Notes: generated by a model not told the origin, from the letters alone. A stretch of 64,000 bases of DNA from Methanolapillus ohkumae (GCF_032594355.1 NZ_CP131061.1:248001-312000), one strand, 5' to 3'; positions 53,298-62,195 are shown, counted from the first letter of the stretch. Made by a program: numbers and translations.

Positions 53298-54923
53298 TTA
53301 TTCCTGTTCAATTTTGAATTGAATGGTTGTAAACATCGGTCCTCTGACGTCAATTTTTTTCTTGTTTCCGGTGATGAATTTTTGCCCCAGGTCGGTCAAT
53401 TTCAAATTAACTTCTGACAACATTTTCACCATACGGACACGCGTTTCATGTTCCGTTTGACCGGCTAAAACCGCCTCTTCAGCATCCGCCGCCGCTTCTG
53501 CCGCAACCGCTCCGATAAATGTAATTCCGGTTCGTGCGGAATGATTCTCTAAAGCCTTTTGCCATTTCTTGTCATCGGGAACGCCCAAAACATCCCCGTT
53601 AAATGCAACAATTTCATTTAACGCCGCCGGGCCACACAAATTCGTATCGGATTCCGGTTCAATAATTTTAACCGTTACGGTTTTGCCGTTTAATTTTCCG
53701 AACCAAACCTCCGATTCGCAGGGACCGGGCGTTTTGCCGTATTTTTTGCATCCGGCCACAATCGCGTCCGCGATTTCCCGACCGGCGTCGGTACAGGGGG
53801 TTTTAATCAATTTCACTTGGCGCGCCAAATCCGCGTCCGGCATTTCCCAGTCGCCATACTGCGAAAATTGAGGGTAAGTCATCGATCGCATGTCTTTGGC
53901 GTCATACAAAATCATAGCCAGGCGCTCGACACCAAGACCGAAATTCATGACCGGGACCGGAATATTGTATTCCGAAAGCGCACAGGGCGAATAAATCCCA
54001 AAGGTGGCGACCTCAATCCAGCCGTCTTTGTATTTTGTGCTCGAGCCGTCCAATTTTGGATGATAGGCGTACACTTCAATTTGCGTATCGGGTGCATAGT
54101 ATTTGCTCCGTTTTGTGTCCGGGCGGAACATAAATTTTTGGAAACCGAATTGCGATAAAATTCCTTCCGCAACAGCTTTTCCATGATCGATAGTCACATT
54201 TTCATCCATGATCACACAAGACGCGGAAAAATAAGTCATTAAGCGGGAAGCATCTTCCTGCTGCTCGCGACGGAAACACCGGTCGATGGAAAACATCCAA
54301 AACGGCGGTTCATTTCGTTCCAGCAGTTCGGACAAGGTGATAAACCAGCCGCTGGTCATGTGGCTGCGCAGGGTTTTTGAGGTTCCTTCCGGCTTAAGTT
54401 CTTTAAATTCCGGAAACACTTTGTCGATCACTTCAACAACGAGCACATCTTCCACATGAAGCTGTTCCGACAATTCAAAAACCAAATCGTCTCCCTCAAT
54501 CGTTCCCTTCTTATACGCATGCAGAACTTTTCTTATAATTTCAATGCCGCTGTCATCTATTCCAGCTAAAATACTGCGAATCATCCGGATCCGCTCCTCG
54601 GAAATTCCGACATTGGGGCGCGGAAGGCCTGCCAAATAAAAGCATCGGTCCAAAACGGCCAGCGCTTCTTCGCCGAACTGTTTGTGAACATCCTTTTCGT
54701 CCACAATCAGCGGGTTCATCATTTCAATAAATCCCATCCGCATGTAGGCTTCCCGCAAGCGTTGAATGGTTTCATAAACCGGATGCGGCTTTCCAAATTC
54801 AAATGAAAGGCGCGGGTATTCTTCCTCAATCGGAGTTTTTCGAATGTATTTTTTCGTCTCATTCCACGCTTTTTCAAAATTTTCGTTTTTTTCGTCGCGG
54901 ACAACCTGCGGGTCAAATCTCAT
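53298..54923 (-). CDS. sepS: O-phosphoseryl-tRNA(Cys) synthetase
   Basis: About 541 residues from ATG 54923, which has GAGG upstream; the frame opens seven codons earlier. RFDPQVVRDEKNENFEKAW, LREAYMRMGFIEMMNPLIVDEKDVHKQFG, SHMTSGWFITLSELLER, DRCFRREQQEDASRL and NFGLGVERLAMILYD are the class II SepRS motifs. It charges tRNA-Cys with O-phosphoserine, which SepCysS then turns into cysteinyl-tRNA, a methanogen-type route. SerA and SerB in this window share the phosphoserine pool. The SepCysS gene is not in the window. Confidence 0.96.
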   Translation of the reverse strand: MRFDPQVVRDEKNENFEKAWNETKKYIRKTPIEEEYPRLSFEFGKPHPVYETIQRLREAYMRMGFIEMMNPLIVDEKDVHKQFGEEALAVLDRCFYLAGLPRPNVGISEERIRMIRSILAGIDDSGIEIIRKVLHAYKKGTIEGDDLVFELSEQLHVEDVLVVEVIDKVFPEFKELKPEGTSKTLRSHMTSGWFITLSELLERNEPPFWMFSIDRCFRREQQEDASRLMTYFSASCVIMDENVTIDHGKAVAEGILSQFGFQKFMFRPDTKRSKYYAPDTQIEVYAYHPKLDGSSTKYKDGWIEVATFGIYSPCALSEYNIPVPVMNFGLGVERLAMILYDAKDMRSMTYPQFSQYGDWEMPDADLARQVKLIKTPCTDAGREIADAIVAGCKKYGKTPGPCESEVWFGKLNGKTVTVKIIEPESDTNLCGPAALNEIVAFNGDVLGVPDDKKWQKALENHSARTGITFIGAVAAEAAADAEEAVLAGQTEHETRVRMVKMLSEVNLKLTDLGQKFITGNKKKIDVRGPMFTTIQFKIEQE

Positions 54924-54966
54924 AATTTCCTCAAAAATGTTCAAAAATTAAAAAATAATCATCATC

Positions 54967-55077
54967 TTTACAATATTTACTTACAATATTTTGCAATTTT
55001 GCAATATTTTACTTACAATATTTTACAATTTTGCAATATTTTACTTACAATATTTTACTTACAATATTTTGCAATAC
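54967..55077. repeat. Tandem repeat CAATATTTTACTTACAATAT
   Basis: Six or so units of CAATATTTTACTTA or CAATATTTTGCAATTTTG lie between the sepS start and the stop of the UPF0148 gene. Both strands carry TATA-like sequence here, so the sepS promoter may be embedded in the repeat. Confidence 0.65.
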
Positions 55078-55524
55078 TTATTGGCTCAACTGTTCCACCA
55101 TTTCCAGCCCTTGCCGGATCAAGTCAAAGCTTTCCGCAATGCGTCGCGGGTCAGATTCGTTTTGGACTTCTTCGGCAATCCCGGTGATTTTCATCAAGAT
55201 CAGTTCTCTTAATCGTTCTTCTGCAGCCGGATAAACAGTTTGTCTGGTTATATAGTTCTCTTCCGCCTTTTGTTTTTGTCGGACCGCTTTTTCGGGAGGG
55301 GATGATTTTTTTGCCGGAAGAGGGGCCGAACAAAAAACCGGTGCCGCTTTTTCTAAAACCGGCTCGGGAATGCCGTCCGCGTCGGCGCCGCTGCACAACG
55401 GGCAGATGATTTCTCCTTTAAACCGGAAAAGCGGCGCTCCGCAAATATCACAGTGGCTGGCCAGCATGGTGCCGCCGGTTTCTAAGAAACGGGCAATCTT
55501 TTTAATTTCTTCATCCGAACTCAT
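55078..55524 (-). CDS. UPF0148 / Sjogren autoantigen-like zinc-ribbon protein
   Basis: The 148-residue protein has ARFLETGGTMLASHCDICGAPLFRFKGEIICPLC, the zinc ribbon of the archaeal SSSCA1-like family (UPF0148), with Cys pairs CDIC and CPLC. A Pro/Lys-rich linker follows, then a C-terminal helical region (RLRELILMKITGIAEEV, FDLIRQGLEMVEQL). The family's function is not known. It is upstream of sepS on the same strand with a repeat-filled gap of 154 bp. Confidence 0.85.
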   Translation of the reverse strand: MSSDEEIKKIARFLETGGTMLASHCDICGAPLFRFKGEIICPLCSGADADGIPEPVLEKAAPVFCSAPLPAKKSSPPEKAVRQKQKAEENYITRQTVYPAAEERLRELILMKITGIAEEVQNESDPRRIAESFDLIRQGLEMVEQLSQ

Positions 55525-55542
55525 GATGTCACCTGAATTATA

Positions 55543-55660
55543 AATTGAATCATTTATTGAATCTGATTGGATAATTGAATTGTAAGTTGAATTATAAATT
55601 GAATTGTAAGTTGAATTATAAATTGAATTGTAAATTGAATTATAAATTGTTAATGATTTT
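55543..55660. repeat. 15-bp A/T tandem repeat (TTGAATTATAAA / TTGAATTGTAAG)
   Basis: Seven to eight alternating units of TTGAATTATAAA and TTGAATTGTAAG/A fill the region upstream of the UPF0148 start. The remaining gap to 56301 is AT-rich and without a gene; a higher-GC part from 56150 is open upstream of the UPF0147 start but has no ribosome site. Confidence 0.7.
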
Positions 55661-56301
55661 TTCCATCATTCGAAATAACAATTTGAAATAAAACAGAAAT
55701 AGATAATCCTGTTAATAAATATTGTTTTTTGTGATTTGTTATGGTTTGTTATGGGGTGTTGTATGGTTTATGTGATTTTATCGGACATTTTGTCACGGTT
55801 TTATCGTATGTTATCGCCCGCTTAATTGTTCTACGATTGAATTTTATACATTTGATTTCTATTTTGTTCAAATATTAAAAAAATCAGAAAAAGTTCATTT
55901 AAAGGTTAGATTTAAATGATAGATACGTCTCTTAAAGGTTACAATTCAACCGATGATTTAAAATTCAAAAGAAAAATAGGTTATCGTTTAAGAATTATTA
56001 AAATTTAAATTAAAAATCGAACTTAAATTAAAATGAATAATTGTAAATTAATACATATTAAAAAATTAAATAAAATTCAAAATTAGAATTTTTTAGTTTG
56101 AATCTTGCTTTTTCAGGATTTTGTATGAAGGCTCTTTAAAAAAATGTGTGGAAAATTCCTGCGGTTTTAGGCTTTCGTTTGACCATCCTGTCTTTCCTGT
56201 TTGTTTTATCCGGTTTTGGATGGGTTTTTTCAAAATCGGTCGTAGACGGCGCCATTTCCGGGCGGTTCGGCAAGATTTCAATTCAAAAGAGGGTGATTTT
56301 A

Positions 56302-56574
56302 ATGGCAACTGATGAATATAATGAGACAATTGCACAATGTGTGATGGAATTGGATATGATTGCGAATGATACGTCTGTTCCGAGAAATATCCGCCGCTCC
56401 GTCACGGAAATTATTTCCATTCTTCAAAACGACAACCAAGAGTTGTTTTTGCGGGCAACGTCCGGACTTTCCATTTTGTCCGATGTGAGTTCCGACCCAA
56501 ATCTTCCGATGCATACCGGAACTTTAATTTGGAGCATTCTCGGAAAATTGGAAACCATTCCGCCGGAAGTTTGA
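56302..56574 (+). CDS. UPF0147 family protein
   Basis: The 90-residue helical protein (ETIAQCVMELDMIANDTSVP, then RNIRRSVTEIISILQN and LRATSGLSILSDVSSDPNLP) matches UPF0147 over its full length. The start at 56302 is set by GAGGGTGAT just upstream; the frame is open for 52 codons more but without support. Function of the family is unknown. Element R5 begins 45 bp after its stop, and hef follows. Confidence 0.9.
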   Translation: MATDEYNETIAQCVMELDMIANDTSVPRNIRRSVTEIISILQNDNQELFLRATSGLSILSDVSSDPNLPMHTGTLIWSILGKLETIPPEV

Positions 56575-56618
56575 TTTTCTTTTTCCTTTTCTTTTTTTCC
56601 TTTTCTTTTTTGTTTTTT

Positions 56619-56693
56619 CGGCCCGGCAGCGTGCGTTCGTTATGGCAGCAATTTCTTGAAAAAAACTTCAACGAAAACGGCAGGCTGTTTTTT
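56619..56693 (+). repeat. Dispersed GC-core intergenic element, copy R5
   Basis: A 45-base pyrimidine tract leads into CGGCCCGGCAGCGTGCGTTC then GTTATGGCAGCAATT, a spacer, CAACGAAAACGGCAGGCTG and seven T. GCC and GGC flank the core. It is just downstream of the UPF0147 gene and in its orientation. The rest of the gap to 56918 is AT-rich. Confidence 0.6.
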
Positions 56694-56918
56694 TAAAATA
56701 TTTTCAAAATATAATCTATTCATCCGGTTTTAATCGTTTTCATTTAAAAAAGTGTATTTTTATTGTTTTTTGTATTTTTTCTTGTTGAATAGTTTCACCC
56801 TGCAATCTTCAAGTATTTAAGGAATGTTTTTCTACAGAAAAGAACATTTGTGATTTGTTTGAAATTATGAACTGAGCTTTGAATTGAGCTTTGAATTGAG
56901 TTTGGAGAATGGGTTTTG

Positions 56919-59456
56919 ATGCCGGAAAAAGAATTTATCAAGCACCCGCTGATTTTAGAAAATGCGGTTGAGCAGCGGCTCTATCAACTCAATATCGCGT
57001 CGTGCTGCACACAAAAAAATTCCTTAGTCGTGCTTCCGACGTCACTTGGAAAAACGGTTGTCGCACTTTTGATTATGGTCGCCCGTCTCGAGCGGGCCGG
57101 TGGGAAACTCCTTTTGCTTTCTCCAACAAAACCACTCGTAGAGCAGCATTTTTCCTTTTTTTCCCGAGTTTTGAAATTGGACAGCGATCAAATTGTCATG
57201 TTTACCGGTTCCGTTTCTCCGGAAAAACGAGGAGAATTTTGGGAAAACGCGACGGTCATCATTTCAACGCCGCAGGTCATTGAAAATGATTTGTTAGGCC
57301 ATCGAATTCAGCTGGATGATGTCTCCTGCGTTGTTTTTGATGAAGCGCACCGAACGGTCGGCGATTACGCATACACCTATATCGCGGAAAAGTATCAGCA
57401 GGATGCGAAAACTCCGCTCATTTTGGGAATTACGGCAAGCCCGGGAAGCGAAGATGAAAAAATCTCCGATGTCTGTCAAGCGCTGGGAATTGAAAATGTC
57501 ATTGTCAAAACCGAAAACGATGCTGACATTCGCCCCTATGTTCACAAAAAAGAAGTCGAGTGGCTGATGTTGTCCCTCCCAAAAGATATGGAGGAAATTG
57601 AAGTCGCACTTAAAAAAGTGCTGGACGATCGCCTGCAAAAGCTTTCCGAATTCGGTTTTCCGCTTTCTGCCAAATATGTTTCCAAAAAAGAGTTGCTCAC
57701 TCTTCAAAAAACCCTGTCCGGCGAAATGAAATCCGGCGGCGCGGATTCCAATGTTTATTCCGCTATTTCCGTTTTAGCGGAAATTATGAAAATCGAACAC
57801 GCCGTCGGGCTCATCGAAACCCAAGGAACAAAACCGCTTCTGGCCTATTTGAAAAAATTGGAAATCGACGCGTCGGCATCCGGGTCAAGCAAAGCTGGAA
57901 AGCGTTTGGTCAACGACCTTTATTTCCGGCAGGCGCTTTCATTGGCACAAAACAGCGAGGCTGAGCATCCTAAATTTTATACCGTCCGAAAAATTGTTCA
58001 AGACCAATTAACAGAATTTCCGGACTCCAAAATCATTGTTTTTACAAATTTTCGGGACACGGCAAATACGGTTCTTGAAGCGCTATCTGAACTTCCCGGT
58101 GTTTTTCCCGTTCGTTTTGTCGGGCAAGGTTCACGAACCGGTGACAAGGGACTGACTCAAAAACAACAGACGGAAATCCTCAACCAGTTCCGAAACGGTG
58201 ACTTTAATGTTTTGATTGCGACGTCGGTCGCCGAAGAAGGACTCGATATTCCGGCAACCGATTTGGTTGTTTTTTATGAGCCGATTCCTTCGGAAATCCG
58301 AAGCATTCAAAGAAAAGGAAGGACCGGACGGTTTCAATCCGGCCGCGTGATTGTTTTGGTGACCAAGGGCACACGCGACGAAGCTTATCGGTGGAGCAGC
58401 CAAAACAAAGAGAAAAAAATGCTTTCCGTGATGAAAAATCTTCAAAATTCTTACGGGTCTGAAAAAGAATCCTTTGACGAAAACAATCCGGAGGAAGATG
58501 AACTGTCGCAAAAAACATTTTCCGATTTTGAAAAGGAATTCAAAAACCGATATCAACAAAAGGAGAATTCGAAAGAATGGGATTCAGAGAATAAGGATTT
58601 GGAGAACGGAAGTTCGGAAAAAGGAAATTCGAAGGAAGAGAATTCGGCGAACGGGAATTCAAAAGAAAAAGAGCCGGGTGATGAATTCAATGAACAACTT
58701 CTTCAAGAAATTCGCGAAACACGGGATGCAAAAAACAATACGGCGCCGGCAAAAAATCAGGCGGAGGACTCCGGGTTTTTTAAACCGGAATCTGAAAGCA
58801 CAGATCCGATTTTAAAAATTCTGGTCGACCACCGCGAAATGAAAGGCGGCGTCCCCAAATATTTAGAAGCGCAAGGCATTGAATTGAAAATGGCGCAGCT
58901 GGAAGTCGGAGATTATGTTCTCAGCGACGACATGGCGGTGGAGCGCAAAAGTTCCGCCGATTTTGCCGCATCGCTTCTCGACGGCAAACGCAATTTATTT
59001 TCGCAACTGGTCGATTTGTCCAGAACTTACAAAAAGCCGGCATTGATTGTGGAAGGAGGGGACTCCATGACGGCCGGTCATATGATAAATCCGAATTCCA
59101 TTCGAGGTGCGCTTTTGTCGATTGAAATGGATTTAAACGTGTCAATTTTTTACACACAAAATGAAGAGGAAACTGCGCTACTTTTGAAAATGATGGCCAA
59201 AAAAGAACAAATTCATGAAAAAAAATATGTGAATCCGCACGGCAAAAAAGTCGCCAAAACAACGGCGCAGCAACAGGAATATATTTTGTCGTCCATTCCG
59301 GGCGTCGGCCCGCATGCCGCCCGGCTTTTGCTGAGTGAATTCGGATCCTTAGAAAACGTATTTGGCGCCACGGAAGAAGAACTCTGCCGGGTCAAAGGAA
59401 TCGGCAAAAAAACGGCGGAAAGGATTCTCGGGGTTGTAAAAGCGGATTATAAATAA
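56919..59456 (+). CDS. hef: Hef helicase-nuclease (FancM/XPF family)
   Basis: About 845 residues. The N-terminal half is an SF2 helicase: LPTSLGKTVVALL (Walker A), VVFDEAHR (DEAH box), TASPG, and a C-terminal helicase lobe with ATSVAEEGLDIPATDLVVFYEP and QRKGRTGR. A charged, low-complexity linker (about 545-620) joins it to an ERCC4 nuclease with LVDHREMKGG and GDYVLSDDMAVERKSSADF (the ERK catalytic triad region). A tandem helix-hairpin-helix end is SIPGVGPHAARLLLSEFGS and VKGIGKKTAERIL. Hef processes stalled replication forks. Start ATG 56919 follows TTTGGAGAATGGG. Confidence 0.95.
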   Translation: MPEKEFIKHPLILENAVEQRLYQLNIASCCTQKNSLVVLPTSLGKTVVALLIMVARLERAGGKLLLLSPTKPLVEQHFSFFSRVLKLDSDQIVMFTGSVSPEKRGEFWENATVIISTPQVIENDLLGHRIQLDDVSCVVFDEAHRTVGDYAYTYIAEKYQQDAKTPLILGITASPGSEDEKISDVCQALGIENVIVKTENDADIRPYVHKKEVEWLMLSLPKDMEEIEVALKKVLDDRLQKLSEFGFPLSAKYVSKKELLTLQKTLSGEMKSGGADSNVYSAISVLAEIMKIEHAVGLIETQGTKPLLAYLKKLEIDASASGSSKAGKRLVNDLYFRQALSLAQNSEAEHPKFYTVRKIVQDQLTEFPDSKIIVFTNFRDTANTVLEALSELPGVFPVRFVGQGSRTGDKGLTQKQQTEILNQFRNGDFNVLIATSVAEEGLDIPATDLVVFYEPIPSEIRSIQRKGRTGRFQSGRVIVLVTKGTRDEAYRWSSQNKEKKMLSVMKNLQNSYGSEKESFDENNPEEDELSQKTFSDFEKEFKNRYQQKENSKEWDSENKDLENGSSEKGNSKEENSANGNSKEKEPGDEFNEQLLQEIRETRDAKNNTAPAKNQAEDSGFFKPESESTDPILKILVDHREMKGGVPKYLEAQGIELKMAQLEVGDYVLSDDMAVERKSSADFAASLLDGKRNLFSQLVDLSRTYKKPALIVEGGDSMTAGHMINPNSIRGALLSIEMDLNVSIFYTQNEEETALLLKMMAKKEQIHEKKYVNPHGKKVAKTTAQQQEYILSSIPGVGPHAARLLLSEFGSLENVFGATEEELCRVKGIGKKTAERILGVVKADYK

Positions 59457-59491
59457 CTCTAACATTTCAAACAATCTGTCATTTCAAAAAC

Positions 59492-59499
59492 TTTAAATA
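59492..59499 (+). promoter_or_regulatory. TATA box of structured RNA 2
   Basis: TTTAAATA is 29 bases upstream of the RNA closing stem at 59528, exactly the spacing found at the homologous locus (box 7897-7904, stem 7933). Confidence 0.6.
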
Positions 59500-59523
59500 A
59501 TTTAAAGTAATTTCTACATTTAA

Positions 59524-59607
59524 TAATGCCTACCATGCCTAACAATTATGTTATTCATATAAATGTCTGACAAATTGATGCACACTCGGGTAGGCTCTTC
59601 ATTTTTT
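59524..59607 (+). ncRNA. Structured small RNA of the intact AbiF locus
   Basis: GCCTACC (59528-59534) pairs perfectly with GGTAGGC (59589-59595). The first 20 bases are identical to RNA 1, and CACTCG precedes the 3' stem half in both. The 54-base interior differs from the 42-base interior of RNA 1 and folds only weakly (TATG/CATA near 59547-59559). Six T at 59602-59607 would end transcription just before the AbiF ATG at 59617. An in-frame ATG at 59563 would run through this RNA and is rejected as the protein start. By analogy with recalled AbiF RNA-antitoxin systems it is a candidate antitoxin RNA. Confidence 0.72.
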
Positions 59608-59616
59608 CTGATAGAT

Positions 59617-60519
59617 ATGCCAAATAATAATTTGCCTCTTTCTGTAACGGACCAAATCACTCTTTTAAAAGGGAGAGGTTTGGTGTTTAATGATGAAATT
59701 TCGGCAGCTCATTTTCTTTTTAATAACAATTTTTATCGGTTAAAAAGTTATATGCATATTTTTCATGCACCCGATAAACATTTTTTGAAAAACATCTTCT
59801 TTGAGGATATTTTAGAATTATATCATTTTGATAGGGATTTAAGGTCATTAATATTTAATGCGACGGAAGAAATTGAAATTGCCTTCCGAACTCAAATTAT
59901 TTCTCAATATTCCATGTCATATGGAGGACATTGGTATTTGGATGAAATATATTTTAGAAATCATTCGCTTCATTTCAATTTTTTGGAAAAATTATATGAT
60001 AATATCGAATCCAGTACAGAAGATTTTATGGTTCCTTATAAAAAGCAGATTTCTGTTTCATCTTGTTGGATGGTTCCCGCATGTTGGATTTCTTTTGAGG
60101 TAATGAGTTTCAGACAGCTTTCCATGTTGTATCAGAATCTTTACAGAAATGATAAATGCAAAAAAGATGTTGCGGTCCATTTTGGAATAAAATCTCCTCT
60201 CGTTTTGGAAAATTGGATGCATTGCATGAGTTTAATTCGGAATATCTGTGCTCATCACGGTCGATTGTGGAACCGGACGATTCCAAAAAATATTGAGTTG
60301 CTAAATTCTTGTTCTGAGCCGTTTATTCAAATTTCAAATATTCGAACCGATAAAATTTATGCATATATTTGTTGCATGTTATACTTACTTAACAAAATAG
60401 AGCCTCAAAACAATTTCAAACTTCAATTATTCAAATTATTTGAAAAATATCCTTCCACCAAATTAAACCTCATGGGTTTTCCCCAAGGGTGGGAATCAGA
60501 ACCACTCTGGAAAATATAA
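59617..60519 (+). CDS. abiF: Abi_2/AbiF-family HEPN protein, intact copy
   Basis: The 300-residue protein starts MPNNNLPLSVTDQITLLKGR. It has the family landmarks HFLFNNNFYRLKSYMHIF, YHFDRDLRSLIFNATEEIEIAFRTQII and PACWISFEVMSFRQLSMLY, and the HEPN RNase motif R208-NICA-H213 in IRNICAHHGRLWNR. The C-terminus LNLMGFPQGWESEPLWK is shared with the two damaged copies in this window. HEPN domains usually cut RNA; Abi_2 proteins stop phage growth by abortive infection (family knowledge). No ribosome site is evident, so the start rests on the alignment with copy 1 and on the RNA upstream. A hairpin terminator follows at 60524-60546. Confidence 0.88.
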   Translation: MPNNNLPLSVTDQITLLKGRGLVFNDEISAAHFLFNNNFYRLKSYMHIFHAPDKHFLKNIFFEDILELYHFDRDLRSLIFNATEEIEIAFRTQIISQYSMSYGGHWYLDEIYFRNHSLHFNFLEKLYDNIESSTEDFMVPYKKQISVSSCWMVPACWISFEVMSFRQLSMLYQNLYRNDKCKKDVAVHFGIKSPLVLENWMHCMSLIRNICAHHGRLWNRTIPKNIELLNSCSEPFIQISNIRTDKIYAYICCMLYLLNKIEPQNNFKLQLFKLFEKYPSTKLNLMGFPQGWESEPLWKI

Positions 60520-60523
60520 AACC

Positions 60524-60546
60524 GTGAAAGGAATCAATCCTTTCAC
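60524..60546. terminator. Terminator hairpin after abiF
   Basis: GTGAAAGGA (60524-60532) pairs with TCCTTTCAC (60538-60546) over a five-base loop; T-rich sequence follows. It separates abiF from the convergent ramA-like gene. Confidence 0.7.
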
Positions 60547-60566
60547 ACCTCTATTATTTTTTTGTC

Positions 60567-62195
60567 TTACGCTTTTCTTTCCACTTTCAAAATCGAGTGG
60601 TTGACCGCGCTTTTCGGGCATCCGGCAATACAGCGTTTGCAGCTGGATCCCAAACACTTCTGGCTATCGATAATGATATAGTTGTCAGGCTCCCGCTTTT
60701 CCACGCGGATCGCATTTTCCGGACAGATTTTTTCGCATTTGTGACAGAAAATACATCCGTACGCCGGCGCCGTTAAGAAAACACCGATGTGTTCCACCAT
60801 CTGAATGCCTTGCTTTCCGACATCGTCAATGTCTCGGACCACACGTCTTTCCACATTTGGATTTGTTTCGCCATGCGGGAACGGCCGAATACCAAACATT
60901 TGCAACATCTCATCAAACATTTCCATTGACATGCCCTGTTCCCAGTACGAAAGTTCGCAGACGTAAATGTCTTTAAAAGTCTGAGAGGTCGCCATCATCA
61001 AGTGGTCCGCTTTGATTTTCTTCGCCATTTGATTGATGCTGTCCAGTTGTTCCGGATGAATTGCCAGTTTTCGGGCCAGGCCGATGGAGGTGTTTCCGAA
61101 TTGGATAATATTTTTCGCGTAGCTTGGGACCGATCCCAAGTAGGCCGCTTTTTTGCCGTCCACATACGTGCCGGTCGCACCGGAAATGTAGGCGTATTCC
61201 AACCGGTCGTAATCTAAGCCGGCCGCTTCCATTAAAGTCAGCTGTGCCGCCCGAATCGCACCGATTGCTTTTCCGATTTCCACCACATCTTTTTCCGTAA
61301 TTTCAATGTCTTTTCCAAGAATGATTTTTCCATTCGGCAGCTTCGGGATTTTGTTCATCAGTTTGCTTTTGAGCGCCACCGACATACAGGAAATGACGCC
61401 GGTTCCGGTAATTCCGACCGGCGGAATTGCTCCTTTCTCTATTACTTCGCCGGTGACCGGGTTAATTAAATCGCCAACAGAAGATTGCATTTTCTCATCC
61501 AGAATTGTCAAACGCCAGTAATCCCCCTCCAAATTCACATCGCTGATTGCGCCGGGGCTGGCCAGCATTCCACAGGGAATGCCTTGTCCTTCAATGGCGG
61601 GACCGGCAGCGGCACTGGCGGTAATAATCTTGTCTCCGACTTTAATTGCCATTTCGGCATTGGTTCCGTAGTCGGTAACCATACAGGGTTGGGTTTGCGT
61701 GTAAAAATCCGTCTCGGTCATCATGGCCAAAGCGTCGGCACCGATTTCGTGTTGGATTGCCGGCGGAACAATGATTTTACAGTCGCCCATATCGCAAATT
61801 CCATCAAAAAGATCGCTGGCCGGAAAAATCCGGGCATCCCGCTGGACATCTTCAACGCCCAAAGCCATTTGTTTGGTTTTTCCGGCGTAAGCCAAGTCCC
61901 GGATTTCGATGTTTTGGAAAAGAGATAATTGAATCGGGTTTCCGCAAATGGAAATGTAGTCAATGCTTTTGGGGTCTACCGCAAAGGCGTCCAGCATCTT
62001 TTTAACGGTTTGAATCATCACCTCATTGGCGACATCTTCGCCGGTCACGATGGCAAATTCCAAATGGTCGATGACATTTCCGCCCGGAAGCGGGTGACCC
62101 ATTGTAATCACGGTTTTAATGGTTTCGTTCGTTTTCGGATTCAAAAGCTGGGCGCGAAAACCGCTTGTCCCAAGGTCAAGTGCGATGACGTACAT
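60567..62195 (-). CDS. ramA: RamA-type corrinoid protein reductive activase
   Basis: A 542-residue protein with an actin/ASKHA-like ATPase core: MYVIALDLGTSGFRAQLL (phosphate loop), MVTDYGTNAEMAIKVG, VGITGTGVISCMSVAL and YISGATGTYVDGKKAAYL. Its C-terminal ferredoxin part has two 4Fe-4S motifs (CIFCHKCEKICPENAI and CLGSSCKRCIAGCPKSA). RamA uses ATP to reduce inactive Co(II) corrinoid proteins to Co(I) so that methylamine methyltransferases can work. It is divergent from the mtbA-type gene, which takes the methyl group from those corrinoid proteins. GAGAGGG precedes the ATG. Confidence 0.93.
   Translation of the reverse strand: MYVIALDLGTSGFRAQLLNPKTNETIKTVITMGHPLPGGNVIDHLEFAIVTGEDVANEVMIQTVKKMLDAFAVDPKSIDYISICGNPIQLSLFQNIEIRDLAYAGKTKQMALGVEDVQRDARIFPASDLFDGICDMGDCKIIVPPAIQHEIGADALAMMTETDFYTQTQPCMVTDYGTNAEMAIKVGDKIITASAAAGPAIEGQGIPCGMLASPGAISDVNLEGDYWRLTILDEKMQSSVGDLINPVTGEVIEKGAIPPVGITGTGVISCMSVALKSKLMNKIPKLPNGKIILGKDIEITEKDVVEIGKAIGAIRAAQLTLMEAAGLDYDRLEYAYISGATGTYVDGKKAAYLGSVPSYAKNIIQFGNTSIGLARKLAIHPEQLDSINQMAKKIKADHLMMATSQTFKDIYVCELSYWEQGMSMEMFDEMLQMFGIRPFPHGETNPNVERRVVRDIDDVGKQGIQMVEHIGVFLTAPAYGCIFCHKCEKICPENAIRVEKREPDNYIIIDSQKCLGSSCKRCIAGCPKSAVNHSILKVERKA

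Noticed and set aside
59563..59616. 18-codon N-terminal extension of AbiF
   Set aside because: It runs through the structured RNA and has no counterpart in copy 1; ATG 59617 gives the conserved N-terminus.
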